Shown: positions 33,201 through 45,367, counted from the first letter of the stretch. The stretch: DNA of 62,500 bases from Symbiodinium natans (GCA_905221605.1 CAJNDS010000391.1:325430-387929), one strand, 5' to 3'. The notes: generated by a model not told the origin, from the sequence alone. Made by a program: numbers and translations.

Positions 33201-33720
33201 TCGTCAAAACACCTGTCGCAGCCCACGCACGTGCTGCGAGAGGCACCTGGACGGGTGAACAGGCAAGGATATGGCAAGTTTCGTCGAAACAGGGGCAGAA
33301 AGACTACCCACAAATCAATGCTGATGTGCAAGTAGAGCTGGAGCCTGGAACTTCCAGCTGATGTTCTGGCAAGTTGCTTGAACCATCCGTTTTAAAGTTC
33401 CGAGAGCGCTTGTCTCGTCAAAACACCTGTCGCAGCCCACGCACGTGCTGCGAGAGGCACCTGGACGGGTGAACAGGCAAGGATATGGCAAGTTTCGTCG
33501 AAACAGGGGCAGAAAGACTACCCACAGATCAATGCTGATGTGCAAGTAGAGCTGGAGCCTGGAACTTCCAGCTGATGTTCTGGCAAGTTGCTTGAACCAT
33601 CCGTTTTAAAGTTCCGAGAGCGCTTGTCTCGTCAAAACACCTGTCGCAGCCCACGCACGTGCTGCGAGAGGCACCTGGACGGGTGAACAGGCAAGGATAT
33701 GGCAAGTTTCGTCGAATCGC
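30290..33720. repeat. 214-bp satellite, about 15 units
   Basis: The unit contains AGCTGGAGCCTGGAACTTCC, GTTTTAAAGTTCCGAGAGCG, CTCGTCAAAACACCTGTCGC, GTGCTGCGAGAGGCACCTGG and CAAGTTTCGTCGAAACAGGG. Period is 214 bp over most of the array, with shortened units at about 30541-30835, 31850-32050 and 32650-32690. Identity between units is very high (a few substitutions each). Because 214 is not a multiple of three, the repeated minus-strand frame of 76 codons cannot be one long protein. Each unit has small palindromes (GTTTCGTCGAAAC and AGCTGGA...TCCAGCT). Confidence 0.93.
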
Positions 33721-34113
33721 TTGTCTCGTCAAAACAACACCTGTCGCGCTACGAGAGGCACATGGACCGACAGATTCATAGGCCTCTTTGCAGAAAGGCT
33801 TCATCACATTCCGGCTTGTGGGCCTGCTTCTGGCCATGAAATCAAGCTTGGTTTCGTCAGCACGCCCTTGCTGGCGCATTCAGTTGTGCCTGACACTGGT
33901 AACGCGGCACTTGCAATGCAACAAAAACCGTGACAAAGGTTGGCACAGGCGTTGGCTTCGGCATCTCCGATGAGGATGCATGATCTGTGGGGCTTGGGCT
34001 ACTTGCTATGCGACCTATCCCGGCTACTTACTATCACCTTGCCATGCCCGCCTACGAAGCTTTCAGAGCTGTTTAGAATAGTGAAACTGTAGGTTCGTGC
34101 AAGTAGTTCGTAT

Positions 34114-34311
34114 CCCTAAACCCTAAACCCTAAACCCTAAACCCTAAACCCTAAACCCTAAACCCTAAACCCTAAACCCTAAACCCTAAACCCTAAACCC
34201 TAAACCCTAAACCCTAAACCCTAAACCCTAAACCCTAAACCCTAAACCCTAACCATAAACCCTAAACCCTAAACCCTAAACCCTAAACCCTAAACCCTAA
34301 ACCCTAAACGA
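34114..34311. repeat. longest CCCTAAA array, right flank of satellite
   Basis: About 28 nearly perfect CCCTAAA units with one CCATAAA-type variant near 34253. Ordinary sequence continues to its right, so this is an internal array and not a chromosome end. Confidence 0.95.
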
Positions 34312-34312
34312 A

Positions 34313-34795
34313 AAGAACCAGATCCCTTGGCCCAGAATGCTGTAGATGCAAGGTCCAGATGCGCTTCTTGCACCAGCCTTGATTCGAAGATCAAGAGATT
34401 GTAGCCTGTTGCAAGAGGGGCCTACATCGGCCCGTGGTTTAGGGTTTTTGGGGTTTTCAGGGGTTTTTAGGGTTTTTTAGGGGTTTAAGGTCTAGGATTT
34501 AGGGTGCAGGAAGGTGTTAACTCTGTCCTGCACAACAGCAGCCACCAGGAGGGTGGAATCCTGGACCCCTTCTCTTCCGCAGGCCACCTCCAGCACGCGA
34601 GATCTTTCCCTTAGTTTTGCTAATCTCTTTTCGTATGGTTCTCCTACCAAAAAGACGATTACTTTTCCTTAGTAAGGGGTAATATAGGTTTTTTTTTTTT
34701 TTGGGGGGGGGGGGGGGCATCTTAAGCAAATAGTAGTTCTCTCGGCCGATAAAGCCCTGAAGCAAGAGCCCTTCGAGACTTGGAGCGGCCTGTTT
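34313..34795 (+). CDS. multi-exon fragment of an unknown gene
   Basis: Three coding-like pieces lie in order. The first follows the CCCTAAA array and reads PDPLAQNAVDARSRCASCTS then LDSKIKRL. The second starts at 34514 after an AAG acceptor and reads VNSVLHNSSHQEGGILDPFS then SAGHLQHA. The third starts at 34737 after AAATAGTAG and reads LSADKALKQEPFETWSGLF. A GA donor at 34601 with the acceptor at 34735-34736 keeps phase between pieces two and three, with the I4 repeat in that intron. The exon borders of the first piece are not settled. Function is unknown. Confidence 0.4.
34674..34736. repeat. family I4 copy with T and G runs
   Basis: It ends CTTAAGCAAATAGTAG, the same end as the copy at 61797-61815. 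The middle is a T run and then a G run. Confidence 0.65.
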
Positions 34796-34982
34796 AGCCC
34801 CCCAAAACCTACAGCACCCATGCCGAGATGTGGGGATTGACGAGAATAGCGTGCCGAATATAGTTCCCCAAAATCGTCGGATTCCCTTGAATAACCCTAA
34901 ACCCTAATCCCTGAGACAAGAGGCTTGGAAAAGGGCTCCAACACAAGGAGCCTGAGGTGTTCCACGTTTGAAGCAGCCGTTT

Positions 34983-35202
34983 GGGATGTTCCCCCCTTTT
35001 ACTACCCAGTCCTTCATAGGGAGTTTAATGGTTGGTGCTGTAGGGTTTAGGGTTTAGGGATGTTCTCTCCAGGGATTTGAATTGTTGGTACTTTCATCCC
35101 TAGAAAGGACTGTTCGTATAGCGGGGGAACATCTCTAAACCCTAAACCCCAAACCCGAAACCTTAAACCCTAGACTGTTAGTCTAGGGGGGAACATCCCA
35201 GG
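34983..35202. mobile_element. composite MITE family A with nested TTTAGGG units
   Basis: It starts TGGGATGTTCCCCCC and ends GGGGGGAACATCCCA. Internal half-elements and TTTAGGG/CCCTAAA pieces suggest nesting. The flanks GCAGCCGT and GCAGCAGT are near-identical octamers. Confidence 0.65.
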
Positions 35203-35274
35203 CAGCAGTTGAAAGTCCAGTTGGCATCCCTGCGATGCCTATTCGTGCTGGACCGGACAGACACCCCTGAGTTC

Positions 35275-35374
35275 GGATGTCCTCCCTTATACAGTCCTTA
35301 ATAGGGATTGTCGTACCCCCCCATTATAATCCCCATTAAGGACTGTTAGTAGAATAGCATAAGGGGGAGCATCC
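35275..35374. mobile_element. MITE family A, copy 6
   Basis: The ends read GATGTCCTCCCTTATACAG and AGCATAAGGGGGAGCATCCC, and the centre contains TATAATCCCCATTAAGGACT. No clear target duplication. Confidence 0.7.
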
Positions 35375-35699
35375 CAGAAACCCAGAAACAAACCTCAACC
35401 CGAAACCAACATGGCGATTGCTACGGACTAGAACCCCAAACACCCCACCCCCTTACCCTAAGTTCACATCGAGCGCGGCCCTCAGATCATGCAGCAGAAG
35501 CCCTAAGTTCACATTGTTCAAAAATATGTGAGTTTCATCAGTACTAATCACCCCCAAAAGGGCTTAAACCCTATAAACCCTATATACCCTGAAGCTCCTT
35601 CTTTTGGAAACACCGATTTCAGCTCGGAACGCGAGGCTCACGCAGCCATCTGCTCAATGGCGTGCCACTTTCTGGGGCGCCGCCGGGGCCCCCAAGGAG

Positions 35700-36140
35700 T
35701 ATATACGTATACATATAGATATATATGTATAAAGGTCTATGTACATATACAGCCTGTATGTATTGTTTGCTTTTTGTTTATACTTACGTACTGGTAGTTT
35801 TCTGTTTGCTTGCTTGTTTATATCTGTTTACATGGGTGTGCATAACATTCAATAAATACATGAACATAACATATTTGTACAAATGATCTTATGTATGTAA
35901 ATAAAAAATAGATATTAAAATATATATATATATATATATATACATATAAAAAGTATTTAACATTTATAAGTGCTGCTTCTGCCACATGTGAAATGGTCGT
36001 TGTGGGCTCCTGGTGTCCTTTTCACGTGCTCCTGGACCATTGGCGTGCTCTTGCGTGTTTCCATGGTCTCTCACTGTTCGGGGTCTACGCTGGCATGTAT
36101 ATATATATATATATTGTGTACATATATATATATACAGAAT
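35700..36140. repeat. AT-rich microsatellite cluster
   Basis: TA runs at 35920-35945 and 36094-36135 in AT-rich sequence. No coding signal. Confidence 0.85.
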
Positions 36141-36149
36141 GGGTTGACC

Positions 36150-39100
36150 AAATTGCGGGATCCTCATGAACTAGCAGCAAATGTGTGTTCGCTAACAAAA
36201 TGCCGAGATACCGCGGCACCTGGCGAAGTTGGGTGGAGCAGACGGAGCATGTGGACGAGGTGGAAAAGGCCATGTCTTATGGTCTAGGCATGCGAAGCAG
36301 CAAGTAAAAGACGAATCTCTGAAGTAGGTGTGTGTGTGTGTGTGTTTCGTTTCGTTTCTCTTGTGTGATGTGAAGCATGGAAAGGATAAAGGAGAGGAAC
36401 CCAAGTGGAATCTTTTCATTCAAGGACGAGATGTGCAACTTCCACTGATGCCCCCAGACATGCTTTCATGCTTTCCCGCACCCCTGGCAGCGTTTGTTCA
36501 GGTCATGCTGCGGGAGTTCGCAGGTATGGCGCGGCCGTGGAACATGCCCTGGGCCCGGAGCCTCAAAGGGGGTGACGCCTGCAAAGGTTCAGGGAGTTTG
36601 GGGTGCGGAGTGAATAGCTGCAAAATTGCTTGGACGGATAGCATTTGGGCTGGCTTAGCGTCGGTTGCTTCTCTGACCTCTAACGAGGGTTTCTTCGGCT
36701 GCGTTTGTGGCTGTATCATGTTCTTTGCCAATCGGCTTTGTCGGGTCTTCGCATACAGCACCACGAAACTTAACCAATCCCAAGGTTTTCGTGGCTGATG
36801 GTGTTCAATCAAATATTCCGGTGTCCTTGAACGAATTTCAGAAGAGCTGCTTGAGAGGAGGAGTGAGATTCATCGACTGCTTTGCGCGAGATGCCCTAAA
36901 CCCTAAACCCTAAACCCTAAACCCTAAACCCTAAACCCGATACGGGGTCATTGTATGGTAGGCGTTTGAAGGGGGGGGGGTCGGCTGAGCTGAGTTGCCA
37001 GTAAGCCGTGTCTCACGTCTTCAAGCTTGAACCAGAGTCCTCGCCCGCGTTCCGCTAGTGTGAGAGTCGAAACCCTAAACCCTACATCTGGGTCTGAGAA
37101 TCCCAGGTTAGCCTGGTGCTTGGGCGGCGGGGGATGGAGTTGGCAGAAGCTGCATTCGGCCGCCCAAGCAGACGTTGGCCCTAAACCCTAAACCCAAATC
37201 GCGCAGAGTTGTTCTCCTTCTTTCCATGCAAGTTTTGGGGTGATTTTCTGGCCTTCTGCAGATGTGGGTGGCAAATAACGAGCGCTTTCCGCTCACCGCG
37301 TCAACACACCGTAGTTCCCAGTTCTGCACACCAGAGCCTTATAGAGGTTCCACAACATCCTGGTTCCCGTGTCTGTGGGCTTAGAGATAGTCGTAGGATT
37401 GGGGCTGCGCGCTCCGACCTTTATAATTATCGTAACATCCATATGAGTATGATGAGTCACTTCGCGCGCCAGGCTGTCATCCTCCTCAACATCTTCAGGC
37501 AGAGAAGGATGACGGAGGTGCAACATAGACCCCTCAAGAAACCAACATGTACGACCAGATATGAGGCAGGACAAAAGGCAAGTGTGGATGATAGACGGAG
37601 CGGAGGCAGTCAACTTCCGCCGTGCGATGATGTTGAGTTGGGACCTAAGTTACGCAGGGCTTCTTGGCTGAAGGTTTGCGTCGTTCGTACAAGGCTTTCG
37701 GCCATCAGGGGGGCAGGGTGAGGCATGTTTACGTGAGAAGTCCAGATCTCGGAAAAAGATGGTCAAGCTCATCCTCACTAGTTGCTCCAAGAATGCCCTT
37801 TTCCGCGGTTCCCTGCTCCTTGTCGAACTCAGGCGGCGCCCGGCAAGCGCGGCCTACGCGCAACAGCCGCACGGTCGCATGGAAAGGCATGTAAGGCATG
37901 TTGGACATACGGCATATGCATGTATATATATATATATATGCTACCAAATACATATATATATGTATGTGTATATCGTATATGTCAATCTGTACATATATAT
38001 ATATATATGTGCAACTCATACACATGTACAGAGGCCTTTCGTTTCTGATCTACGTGATTCTGGGCAGACCCTACGCAGGCTCTAGGCAGCCCGAGAGCAA
38101 AACACTCTTCTGCCAGCTCTTTTTGAACTTTGCCGTACGTGTCGTCCAGGTGGCTGCACTTTCTGAATACGCAGCTGGAGCCTCATTGATGGAAATGGGC
38201 GGCGGCGCCTCACTACGCAATCACATGCACCCGGCCACCCAAAACTCTGAACCCTGTGACGCCAGGCAGCTAGGCGGGTGGCACAGACCAAGCTCCCCAA
38301 GCATGTTGCACTCCTTCGTTGTTGGGAAGTTTATGGTTTGGTCAGTTTGGTCTCCGAGTCCAGTGAGTCCACATCCTACAGCCACTTGCCGGCCGTTATG
38401 AACCCTTTGGAGGAGTTCTGACTGGTCCTGTGCCTCAATAAGGCTTAAGGTGTGCACGGCTTGTACGGTGTAGGGTTTCGGGTCTACATCGGGCGTGAGG
38501 TTCCTTCCTCAGTGCTGCAGCGGAACGCGCAGGCATAGAGTCGGATTCTCAGTCGGCTTGGCCGAAAGCCCTTACAAACTCTACTGTGCAGGTAAGGGTT
38601 TGCGGGTTTTAGGCTTTGAACTGCAAACCCTAAAACGCGGACTGCTTCAGATAGCGTGCACATCGTGCACAAGAACCACGGTCATCGATGCAAAGTATAA
38701 TCCGCTGATCCCGGCATGGCCTTCGAGCCCATGTAGAGCCAGAAATACCCAGCCCACAGGATGCAGAAAAAGACAGGGGTGTACTTGAGAGAAAGGGCGA
38801 GAGTGTGCGTGTGTGCAACTTAATCGTATGAAATAGTGTGACAACATATACTGCTCATAATATCTAATGTACACATGCGTTTGTGAAAGTTTTTGTGGTA
38901 TTGCAGTGTACAGTACCGTATTGTATTGTATTGTCTTGTATTGTATGTACCGTCTTGTATTGTATTATGTGATATTGTATTGGCATATTGTATTACATGT
39001 TCTTGCGTGTGGTCTTGCGAAAATGGCACCATAATCTTTAGAGAACTGACCATTTATGCGCTGGGGTTGACCCGAGCCCCAGCTCTAGCCCCTGAACTCC

Positions 39101-40900
39101 TTTCTCAGCCCAAGCCATAGTCTTGTGAACCCTAACCCTAGAGTGTGGTGTAAAGCTGCTTGATGTTGCAGGTGGCAGCACGAATGTTAACCCCCCTTTA
39201 TCTAAGCCTTCATACCCCCTCGCCACCCCTGCCCTTGCCAATGTGAGCCCCACCCCAAAAAAAAGGGATTGGGTTCAGGGTTGAGGGTTTCGGAGCTGCG
39301 AGACTCGTGGGGGCCCCCTACGTCGCAGCCCTAAACACCCCTCCTCAGCGCCCCCGACCCACCAAAACCCTCAACTTCTGGACCAAGGCCGAGCAAGTTT
39401 GCTTTGGGGGGCTTGTGGCCGAGACGAACTGGGTCTCGCTTCAGGAGGCCGCAAATCAGAAATCATGCGCCTTGCGGGTAGCTCTGGCGTCGAAGCGATT
39501 TTATGCTATCTTGCGTAGGCCAAGAGGTTTTATGTTCGACCAACTTTGCATGGAAATGAGCCTTGCTTACAATCAGCTGTAGGTGGGAGGTTGGAAGGAA
39601 AGCCGCAGAAAGCCAGAAACAGTGGTGACGGTGATGAAGATTCAGCACTCGAAGGTATGTCCCTTAATCACAGAAGCACCCCACATGCACTCGCCCGGAA
39701 GCTTTCATGATTCTGATTCGAAAACAGGCTCCCAGACGTCTTACGTACTAGTACGCCTCAACCTGCGTCTTTCTTGCATTTCTCGGCCGTGGTTGGCAGG
39801 CAATCGTTGGCCCTGACTCTTGCGCACATGGCTTAGCGTTCTGATCTTCTGCTGGCCGACACAGCGGGGCGTTCATCCTTAGCGGGTTCCGCAACGCACT
39901 GCAAACTTGCTGAACACTGAAATCCAGGAGTTCATCAACATCACACACCATCCTGGAACTCAGAGACGTTTCTGAACTTTCTGGTATTTCCGATGCAACT
40001 CATCCCAGGTCCCAGGGGCTGACAAGTCTGCCGGAAGACATTCATGTTGTCTATTCAAAGAAGGCATGTTCCATTATAGAGTTGCATTATCTGTGTATAA
40101 CACGTTCCCAGCCATTCTGGCACAGATTTGCTGCTGAGGTTGCGCCTCTGCCCATCGCAGGCTTGGTTGCGCGTGGACACTTCACGTCTCGTTGCCGCGG
40201 AACGGAAAATTGCCGGAGGGTCTCATTGTTCCCTAAGCTTCTTTTCAGACATGTCTCCTCCAGTCACGAGTCTGCCTTGTCCGGAAAGGCCGGCACGTCT
40301 AAGGCTTATCATCTACATGCAATCCGGCGAAGCCGTTGTGACCTCTGCAGAACACAAGCCTGGTACCCCTGACAACCATCCCCAACCCAACTGCCATTAT
40401 AGGCAAAGCCTATAATAGAGCCTTTATGGGCAAGCAGGTCCAGCGCAGGTGCCCGCTGCAAGTGCCAAGTGGGGTGCCAAGCTTTTGGCTGGGGCTGGGG
40501 TTGAGAGTTCAGGGTCGCCATTCTGATTGAGGGTTTCCTCAAATTGTGGCTGGGTCCGCTCTTTTTGGGGCTCACTTGGAGCGATTAGCCAATCTTATCC
40601 TCTTGTAGCCCGATAGAGGTACACTATTGTATTCATCCACTGCGATGTCAACCACGGAAAGTGGGACCTTGGCGGGAACACGAGTTCGATTACAGAATGC
40701 GTGCGTGACATGCTGTAGGTGGGGTGCGGTAACTACCCCGGACACCCATCTAGTCAATAGGCCGCATCTTAAGTGCTTAAAGAGGTTCTATGTTCTATTA
40801 ACAAAAGCTACTCGTAGTTGGAGTAACATATGGATATAAAGTGCATGCTCTTCGAGAAGAACTCGAATTCCACCGTCATCTGCATACGTATATATTTATA
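36150..40900. other. 4.7 kb without a supported gene model
   Basis: Several open frames (36328-36798 plus, 37209-37721 plus, 37293-37613 minus, 39307-39582 plus) have protein-like pieces, but I found no splice-phase support or motif. The region also holds TA runs (37922-38008), a TTGTA pentamer stretch (38915-39000) and a CCCTAAA tract (36894-36938). Confidence 0.4.
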
Positions 40901-40927
40901 AATAAATAACAGATATAAATAAATAAA

Positions 40928-40957
40928 TATATATATATACATACATACATACATACA

Positions 40958-40987
<30 letters not shown>
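40928..40987. repeat. (CATA)n microsatellite
   Basis: About 12 uninterrupted CATA units after a TA run. Confidence 0.95.
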
Positions 40988-40989
<2 letters not shown>

Positions 40990-41241
40990 GAGATACTTTT
41001 AAACTCTATTGGTTTGACGAAATGTTACAGATGGATTCAAATTTCTGATTATGTCTTAAGGGTTTGGGTTTAATTAAAGGTTTGAGGGGTCAGAGATTAG
41101 TACAAGTGCCGGTTTCCTGACCATACTGTTGGCTTCCAGCAGATGGTGCAGGGCTCGGACGCATGGATTTGCGGACCCAGCGTGCCAGCAAGCCCCTGCC
41201 TGGGACTCCCCTCCTGAGGCTTCTGAATTCTGGGTTCCTTA

Positions 41242-41313
41242 GTTTAGGGTTTAGGGTTTAGGGTTTAGGGTTTAGGGTTTAGGGTTTAGGGTTTAGGGTT
41301 TAGGGTTTAGGGT
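41242..41313. repeat. TTTAGGG tract
   Basis: Ten units directly upstream of the coding-like stretch at 41315-41600. Confidence 0.93.
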
Positions 41314-41314
41314 C

Positions 41315-41600
41315 CTTTCTTTCCATATGCTAAGGCGTGGGAAGGCTTCCAAGAATGCTGTCTGAGCCTCAGTCCATCATTGAGAATGTGGAAAGGGAGC
41401 CTTGGCCCCAGTTCAGAACGGTATTCGTGCAAACCCGAAAGAAACACAGGGAGTCCTAGGTAGGATAAGGGGGACCCTTAACAGGGAACCCCTTCTGAAC
41501 CCTCTTCTGGCTCTCTTGAGCAGGGACCTTATTCAGAGGGTCTACATCCCCAAGGGCCCCCCTAATCCTATCCCGTAGGGAGAAGATGGAAATGATTCTT
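41315..41600 (+). CDS. possible two-exon end of a gene around an I1 element
   Basis: The frame after the TTTAGGG tract reads PYAKAWEGFQECCLSLSPSL and reaches the I1 repeat at 41460. Removing the repeat joins it in phase to EKMEMILQ and a TAA at 41598-41600. A second frame in the first part (LSEPQSIIENVEREPWPQFR) is equally protein-like but hits TAG at the junction. The choice is therefore unsure. Confidence 0.32.
41460..41578. repeat. introner-like family I1, copy 2 (119 bp)
   Basis: It starts GTAGGATAAGGGGGACCC and ends CCTATCCCGTAG, flanked by AG before and GG after. Its length and boundaries match the copy lying in the hydrolase gene at 46084-46201. Confidence 0.78.
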
Positions 41601-41648
41601 CAATAAATCATCTGGCAACCCATGGCTTTGCACAGAGAACTTGGTAGG

Positions 41649-41735
41649 CACTTGGGAGATTTATTTTCCCTTACCGGGTTCGAGGATCATATTTAGGTTA
41701 TTTTTCAGAGGGCTTTAAGGGCCATCCTGGAAAAG
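41649..41735. repeat. introner-like family I2, copy 2
   Basis: It starts GCACTTGGGAGATTT and ends AAGGGCCATCCTGG. The terminal AG of other copies is changed to GG here, so it may no longer splice at its own end. Confidence 0.65.
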
Positions 41736-43390
41736 GTGAACAAATCCAGGACCCAGGGTTGTCTCGGCCGCTCGGGGCCCGTCCTGTACAGGGATCAGCT
41801 TTGGCTGTATTCGGCCGCTGCCCCATGTGCGTGTAGCCTTGCTATTGAGGTGTATATGGGTGGCTGTCAAAATTATGACCCTTTTTGGGGTACCCTAAAT
41901 ATTAGGTGCCGTATTATAATGGGGATCCAAAAAGGGACCATCATTTTGACAACCTCCCATATTGAGGTCATGCAAAGCTTTTCACACACAAGTTCTGCGG
42001 AATTCCCCTTCGTGATGAGGCTCCCGCGAAGTCGCCAACAGTGCGGGTGACCCAATCCTCCTGTTCTCCATGGCTGATGTTCTTGAACCAGTTCGAATTG
42101 TATCATAGAGGCCGGATGACAGTCCGGAGTTTGCAATGCTTAGCTTAAAGATCGTGGCAGTAGCATGTCAAAGCGCCCCAAAACGAGCATAAACGAGCGA
42201 CGTCCCGTGCCCTCCCCTAGATCCAAGAAAGCAAAGTTTTCGAAGACGTTGTAGTTGTCAGCCAGTGTCCTGTAGCAGAGATCTACATACCTACAGCACA
42301 GGTCGGTGCAGTTGCAAAATGTGCCTGCACAGCCCAAACGTCACGGACCCACGAAGAGAGTGTGACAGCGTGAGCGATGATACCCGACAGACAGATAAGG
42401 TGGACTGACTCCTTGCCTGACGAGACGCAGGAAATCCCTAAACCCTAAACCCTAAACCCCAAACCCTAAACCCTAAACCAATTCAGGTACTTCCCCTGGC
42501 GCCCCATGCTTCCGGACTTATCGGTGCTGGCCTGTACGCCTTGGCGGGTCTCGGGCGCATCTCGGCATGTTCGAGCTCTAGCAGTTTCGGGCTATTGCAC
42601 TCTTCTTCCTACAGCTTATTACTCCCAGTTGTACTATGGTTAGTACGATGACGATTATGAGTGGTGATTACAACGTCTTCGGTAGCTAAAGTTCAGGAAG
42701 AGCCATGCCTGCTAGGGGATGGTGTGGGGGTCCTGAAGGTAAGAAACACCGGATGTGAATGTTTGAAGCCCTTCCCCTTACGATTTTCCACTCTTCGAAC
42801 AGCTCGGAGAAGAATTTGCGCAGCTGGACCTAGGATGCTGCAGCTAGGTCATTGGGGGCTTTAAGTGACCCTTTGTATCCCCTTGATTGGGATGTTCCCC
42901 CTTCTACTTTAGTAGAGATTCTAGTAGGGAACATCCCAATGGGTAGATGTCATCGTAAACACCGAAACCCTAAACCCTAAACCCTAAAGCCTAAACCCTA
43001 AACCCTAAACCCTAAACCCTAAACCCCTCCCCCTCCTCCACTTCCGCACCTGAAACTTTAGCTGGCCCTCCCTGGGCCGAGTTGAGGTCAACCTGCAACT
43101 CCCTAAACCCTCTAAATAATAGGGTTTAGGGTTTCGGGTTTAGGGTTTAGGGAAACCCTAGAATAAATGGTGTTGTATGCTTATAAGGTTTAGTAGGGCA
43201 AAACGAGAAACCCAAGCTGCTGGTGTGACATTGCGGAGCCTAGGCTCCGAGATGGGCATCTGGGCCAAGTAGTCTGCTGGTCGCGCTTGGGGGCCGAAGA
43301 AAAGAAGCTGCCTGATGCTCTTTCACCTCGATCAGTGTTAGGGTTAGGACGTCCAGCTATGCAATGGGCAGACATATCTGAAAATGCATT
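41736..43390. other. stretch with repeats, no supported gene
   Basis: Open frames at 41736-42050 (plus) and 42661-42864 (plus) have no supporting context. CCCTAAA tracts are present at 42437-42480 and 42962-43026. Confidence 0.4.
42889..42940. mobile_element. short MITE family A copy
   Basis: Only the two inverted ends remain (TTGGGATGTTCCCCCTTCTA and GTAGGGAACATCCCAA), with almost no internal sequence. Confidence 0.7.
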
Positions 43391-43392
43391 AA

Positions 43393-44330
43393 TGGAGGAA
43401 TAATGGAGGTCCAAAATGCAGAGCTTGACCTTCTCCATCGCAACAATGGGGGAAAAATGAAGACCCATTTCTCCTCCATTTTCTGGTTTCTGTATATAAA
43501 AGGCTGCATGATGGCTCCTACTTTTGTGTACGATATACACACATTTCATACATGCTCGGTAAATCCCCGTCTATTTTTTCGAGAGTCCCCGACACCGAAA
43601 TTTATGGACGAGTCGCCTGCCATAAATAGCCGCAGCCGCAGCCCCCGAAATATGCAACCCCCTTCCCCATCCGCCTGTTGCTACTTAGGGGTGGGGGGGG
43701 CGGAGGGCCATGCAACCCACACGAGCATCTATCCTGGCCCCGGCATCCCAACCCTCATTTTACCTTCATTCCTGCGGTGAGGCCCAGGCCAGCCTCCATT
43801 TTTCCGGCATTCCTGACAAACGGCTACCTCCATTTTTCCTCCATTTTTCCTCCATTTTCCTTGCAAAAATGGAGGAAAAATGGAGGAAAAATGGAGGAAT
43901 AATGGAGGAAAAATGGAGGCAAAATGGGGGCTGCCAGGAACCTCATTCCAGAATGGAGGCAGAATGGAGGCAGGAGTCCAGCCTCATTCTGCGGGCGACC
44001 CCCACCCGGCCCTACCGGGCATACCCCGGCACCCTTCTGCACTTCAAACTCGAACCGTTTGGAATCTCGACATTCAGACTGGCGTGCCCTGTAATTGTCC
44101 AGCTGCGCCGGTTTAAAGTAATGACGCAGATAAAGAAGTGCCAGGTTCTTGTTCACTAGACTTTTCAGCATCTGTCAGCTGTGATTTTGCTTTTGTGCCA
44201 CACCTGCCTGACGCTTGCGAGAAAAAGTGAGAAGCTAGAACGCCTTGATTTCGCCAGCATTCTTGATTGAGGCCAGGAATGGAGGCGGCTTTGCCTCCAT
44301 TCCTCTACCCTCATTTTTTGGATGCTGCCC
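43393..44330. repeat. ATGGAGG foldback cluster
   Basis: A strong hairpin at 43822-43920 has arms of CCTCCATTTTT repeats and ATGGAGGAAAA repeats separated by a few bases. Further ATGGAGG units lie at 43393-43490 and 43955-43975, and a small perfect hairpin (GGAATGGAGG...CCTCCATTCC) is at 44277-44305. Open frames here (rich in KMEEKWR) are products of the repeat. Confidence 0.8.
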
Positions 44331-44737
44331 CCATTCTGCTGTTCTGAGTGTCTGCAATGTTGGGCTTCATAATGTTAGGGATCCTTTTTTCTTTTTGGGT
44401 TATGGGCTTTCTTATATATGAACAAAAAGGATCCTTGTTTCTTCCTAGGGGAACAGGGATTAAGTTTCCTGGCCGGGCACTTGACGTGTGGGAATGTGTT
44501 GAAGTTGCCGGAGGGTGTGTATCTCTCAGAAAGTTCAGCAGAAGCGCCAACCCATGGCTTGCGGAGCGTTGCATGTGGGCTTTTGCCGGAGTGCGCGCGA
44601 CACAATGCCGATCTGGCAAATCCCGGGTTCAGACGCTGACTGTTCCAAGCTTGGTGGGGCCGGGCAGCGCACGGCGGATTAGCCCATATTCAACAACAGA
44701 GAAGGGAAATCCGACCCCCCCCCCCTCCCTCGCAGCC

Positions 44738-44870
44738 TGCGCACTGCGGGACTTCCAGCCTTGTGTGAAGTTTCATCGGTAAGCATCCGCACCTGATGTT
44801 TGGTGGCCATGGAAGGCTCCGAGGCGGGAAGTGGTGGCAGGTTTGGGGAGTCAGACGGTCAGGATGTGCG
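44738..44870. repeat. dispersed duplicate, copy 1
   Basis: The block around AAGTTTCATCGGTAAGCATC and GGTGGCCATGGAAGGCTCCG recurs at 49770-49868 with roughly one difference in eight bases. Confidence 0.7.
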
Positions 44871-45059
44871 GTGGATCCGTTCCACTTCATCTTTGGACAG
44901 CCCCGTGTGAAGTCGTTGAGATAGCAATATATCTGCATGTTTTGTCACAATGCATCGGGTAGGGTGGGATCCAGCCCTTGCAGCCAACGGCCAATTACGT
45001 CATTGCAGACTCTGTCACCGCATGCGCAGAAAGATGGATTAAGGCACTGTCGGGGGGCG

Positions 45060-45075
45060 CCGGGGGGGGGGGGGA
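45060..45075. repeat. G homopolymer run
   Basis: A run of 15 G. Long G or C runs recur at 23290, 26012, 48796, 54806 and 57885. Confidence 0.9.
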
Positions 45076-45367
45076 AGGGGGGCGGGGCTGCCCGTGTGTG
45101 AGCTTTCAGAACGCATGTTCCTACTGCTGCTGCGCCGCACGTGTTGTTTTGTGCTGAGTCGTTTGAGCTCGTTGCCGGCAGCTTCAGTGACTCAAAGGTA
45201 GAACCAGAGCTAGAATCGTTTCAACGCCTTGTGCGAATGCTGCGTATGCACAATATACTGGTGTGCAGAAAGACAAAACTTGTGCCGTGAATAGGACTTC
45301 CAGTCCGGAATTGATTTACTAGCAAGCGGCTGAGCGCTGCCCTCGAGACTGTCGTCCTCACCTGGCC

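Noticed and set aside
30984-33545. Repeated 76-codon minus-strand frames (MHISIDLWVVFLPLFRRNLP and onward)
   Set aside because: They are one per 214-bp satellite unit. The period is not a multiple of three, so they do not form one protein, and their conservation follows from DNA homogeneity.
30290-33720. CRISPR array
   Set aside because: Units are contiguous and nearly identical throughout, with no variable spacers, and the window is eukaryotic.
34114-34311. A true chromosome end
   Set aside because: Unique coding-like sequence continues on the right and a satellite on the left, so the array is interstitial.
43678-44159. Lys/Glu/Met-rich frames (KMEEKWRKN type)
   Set aside because: They come from the ATGGAGGAAAA repeat and are mirrored on the opposite strand as FFLHFS-type frames.
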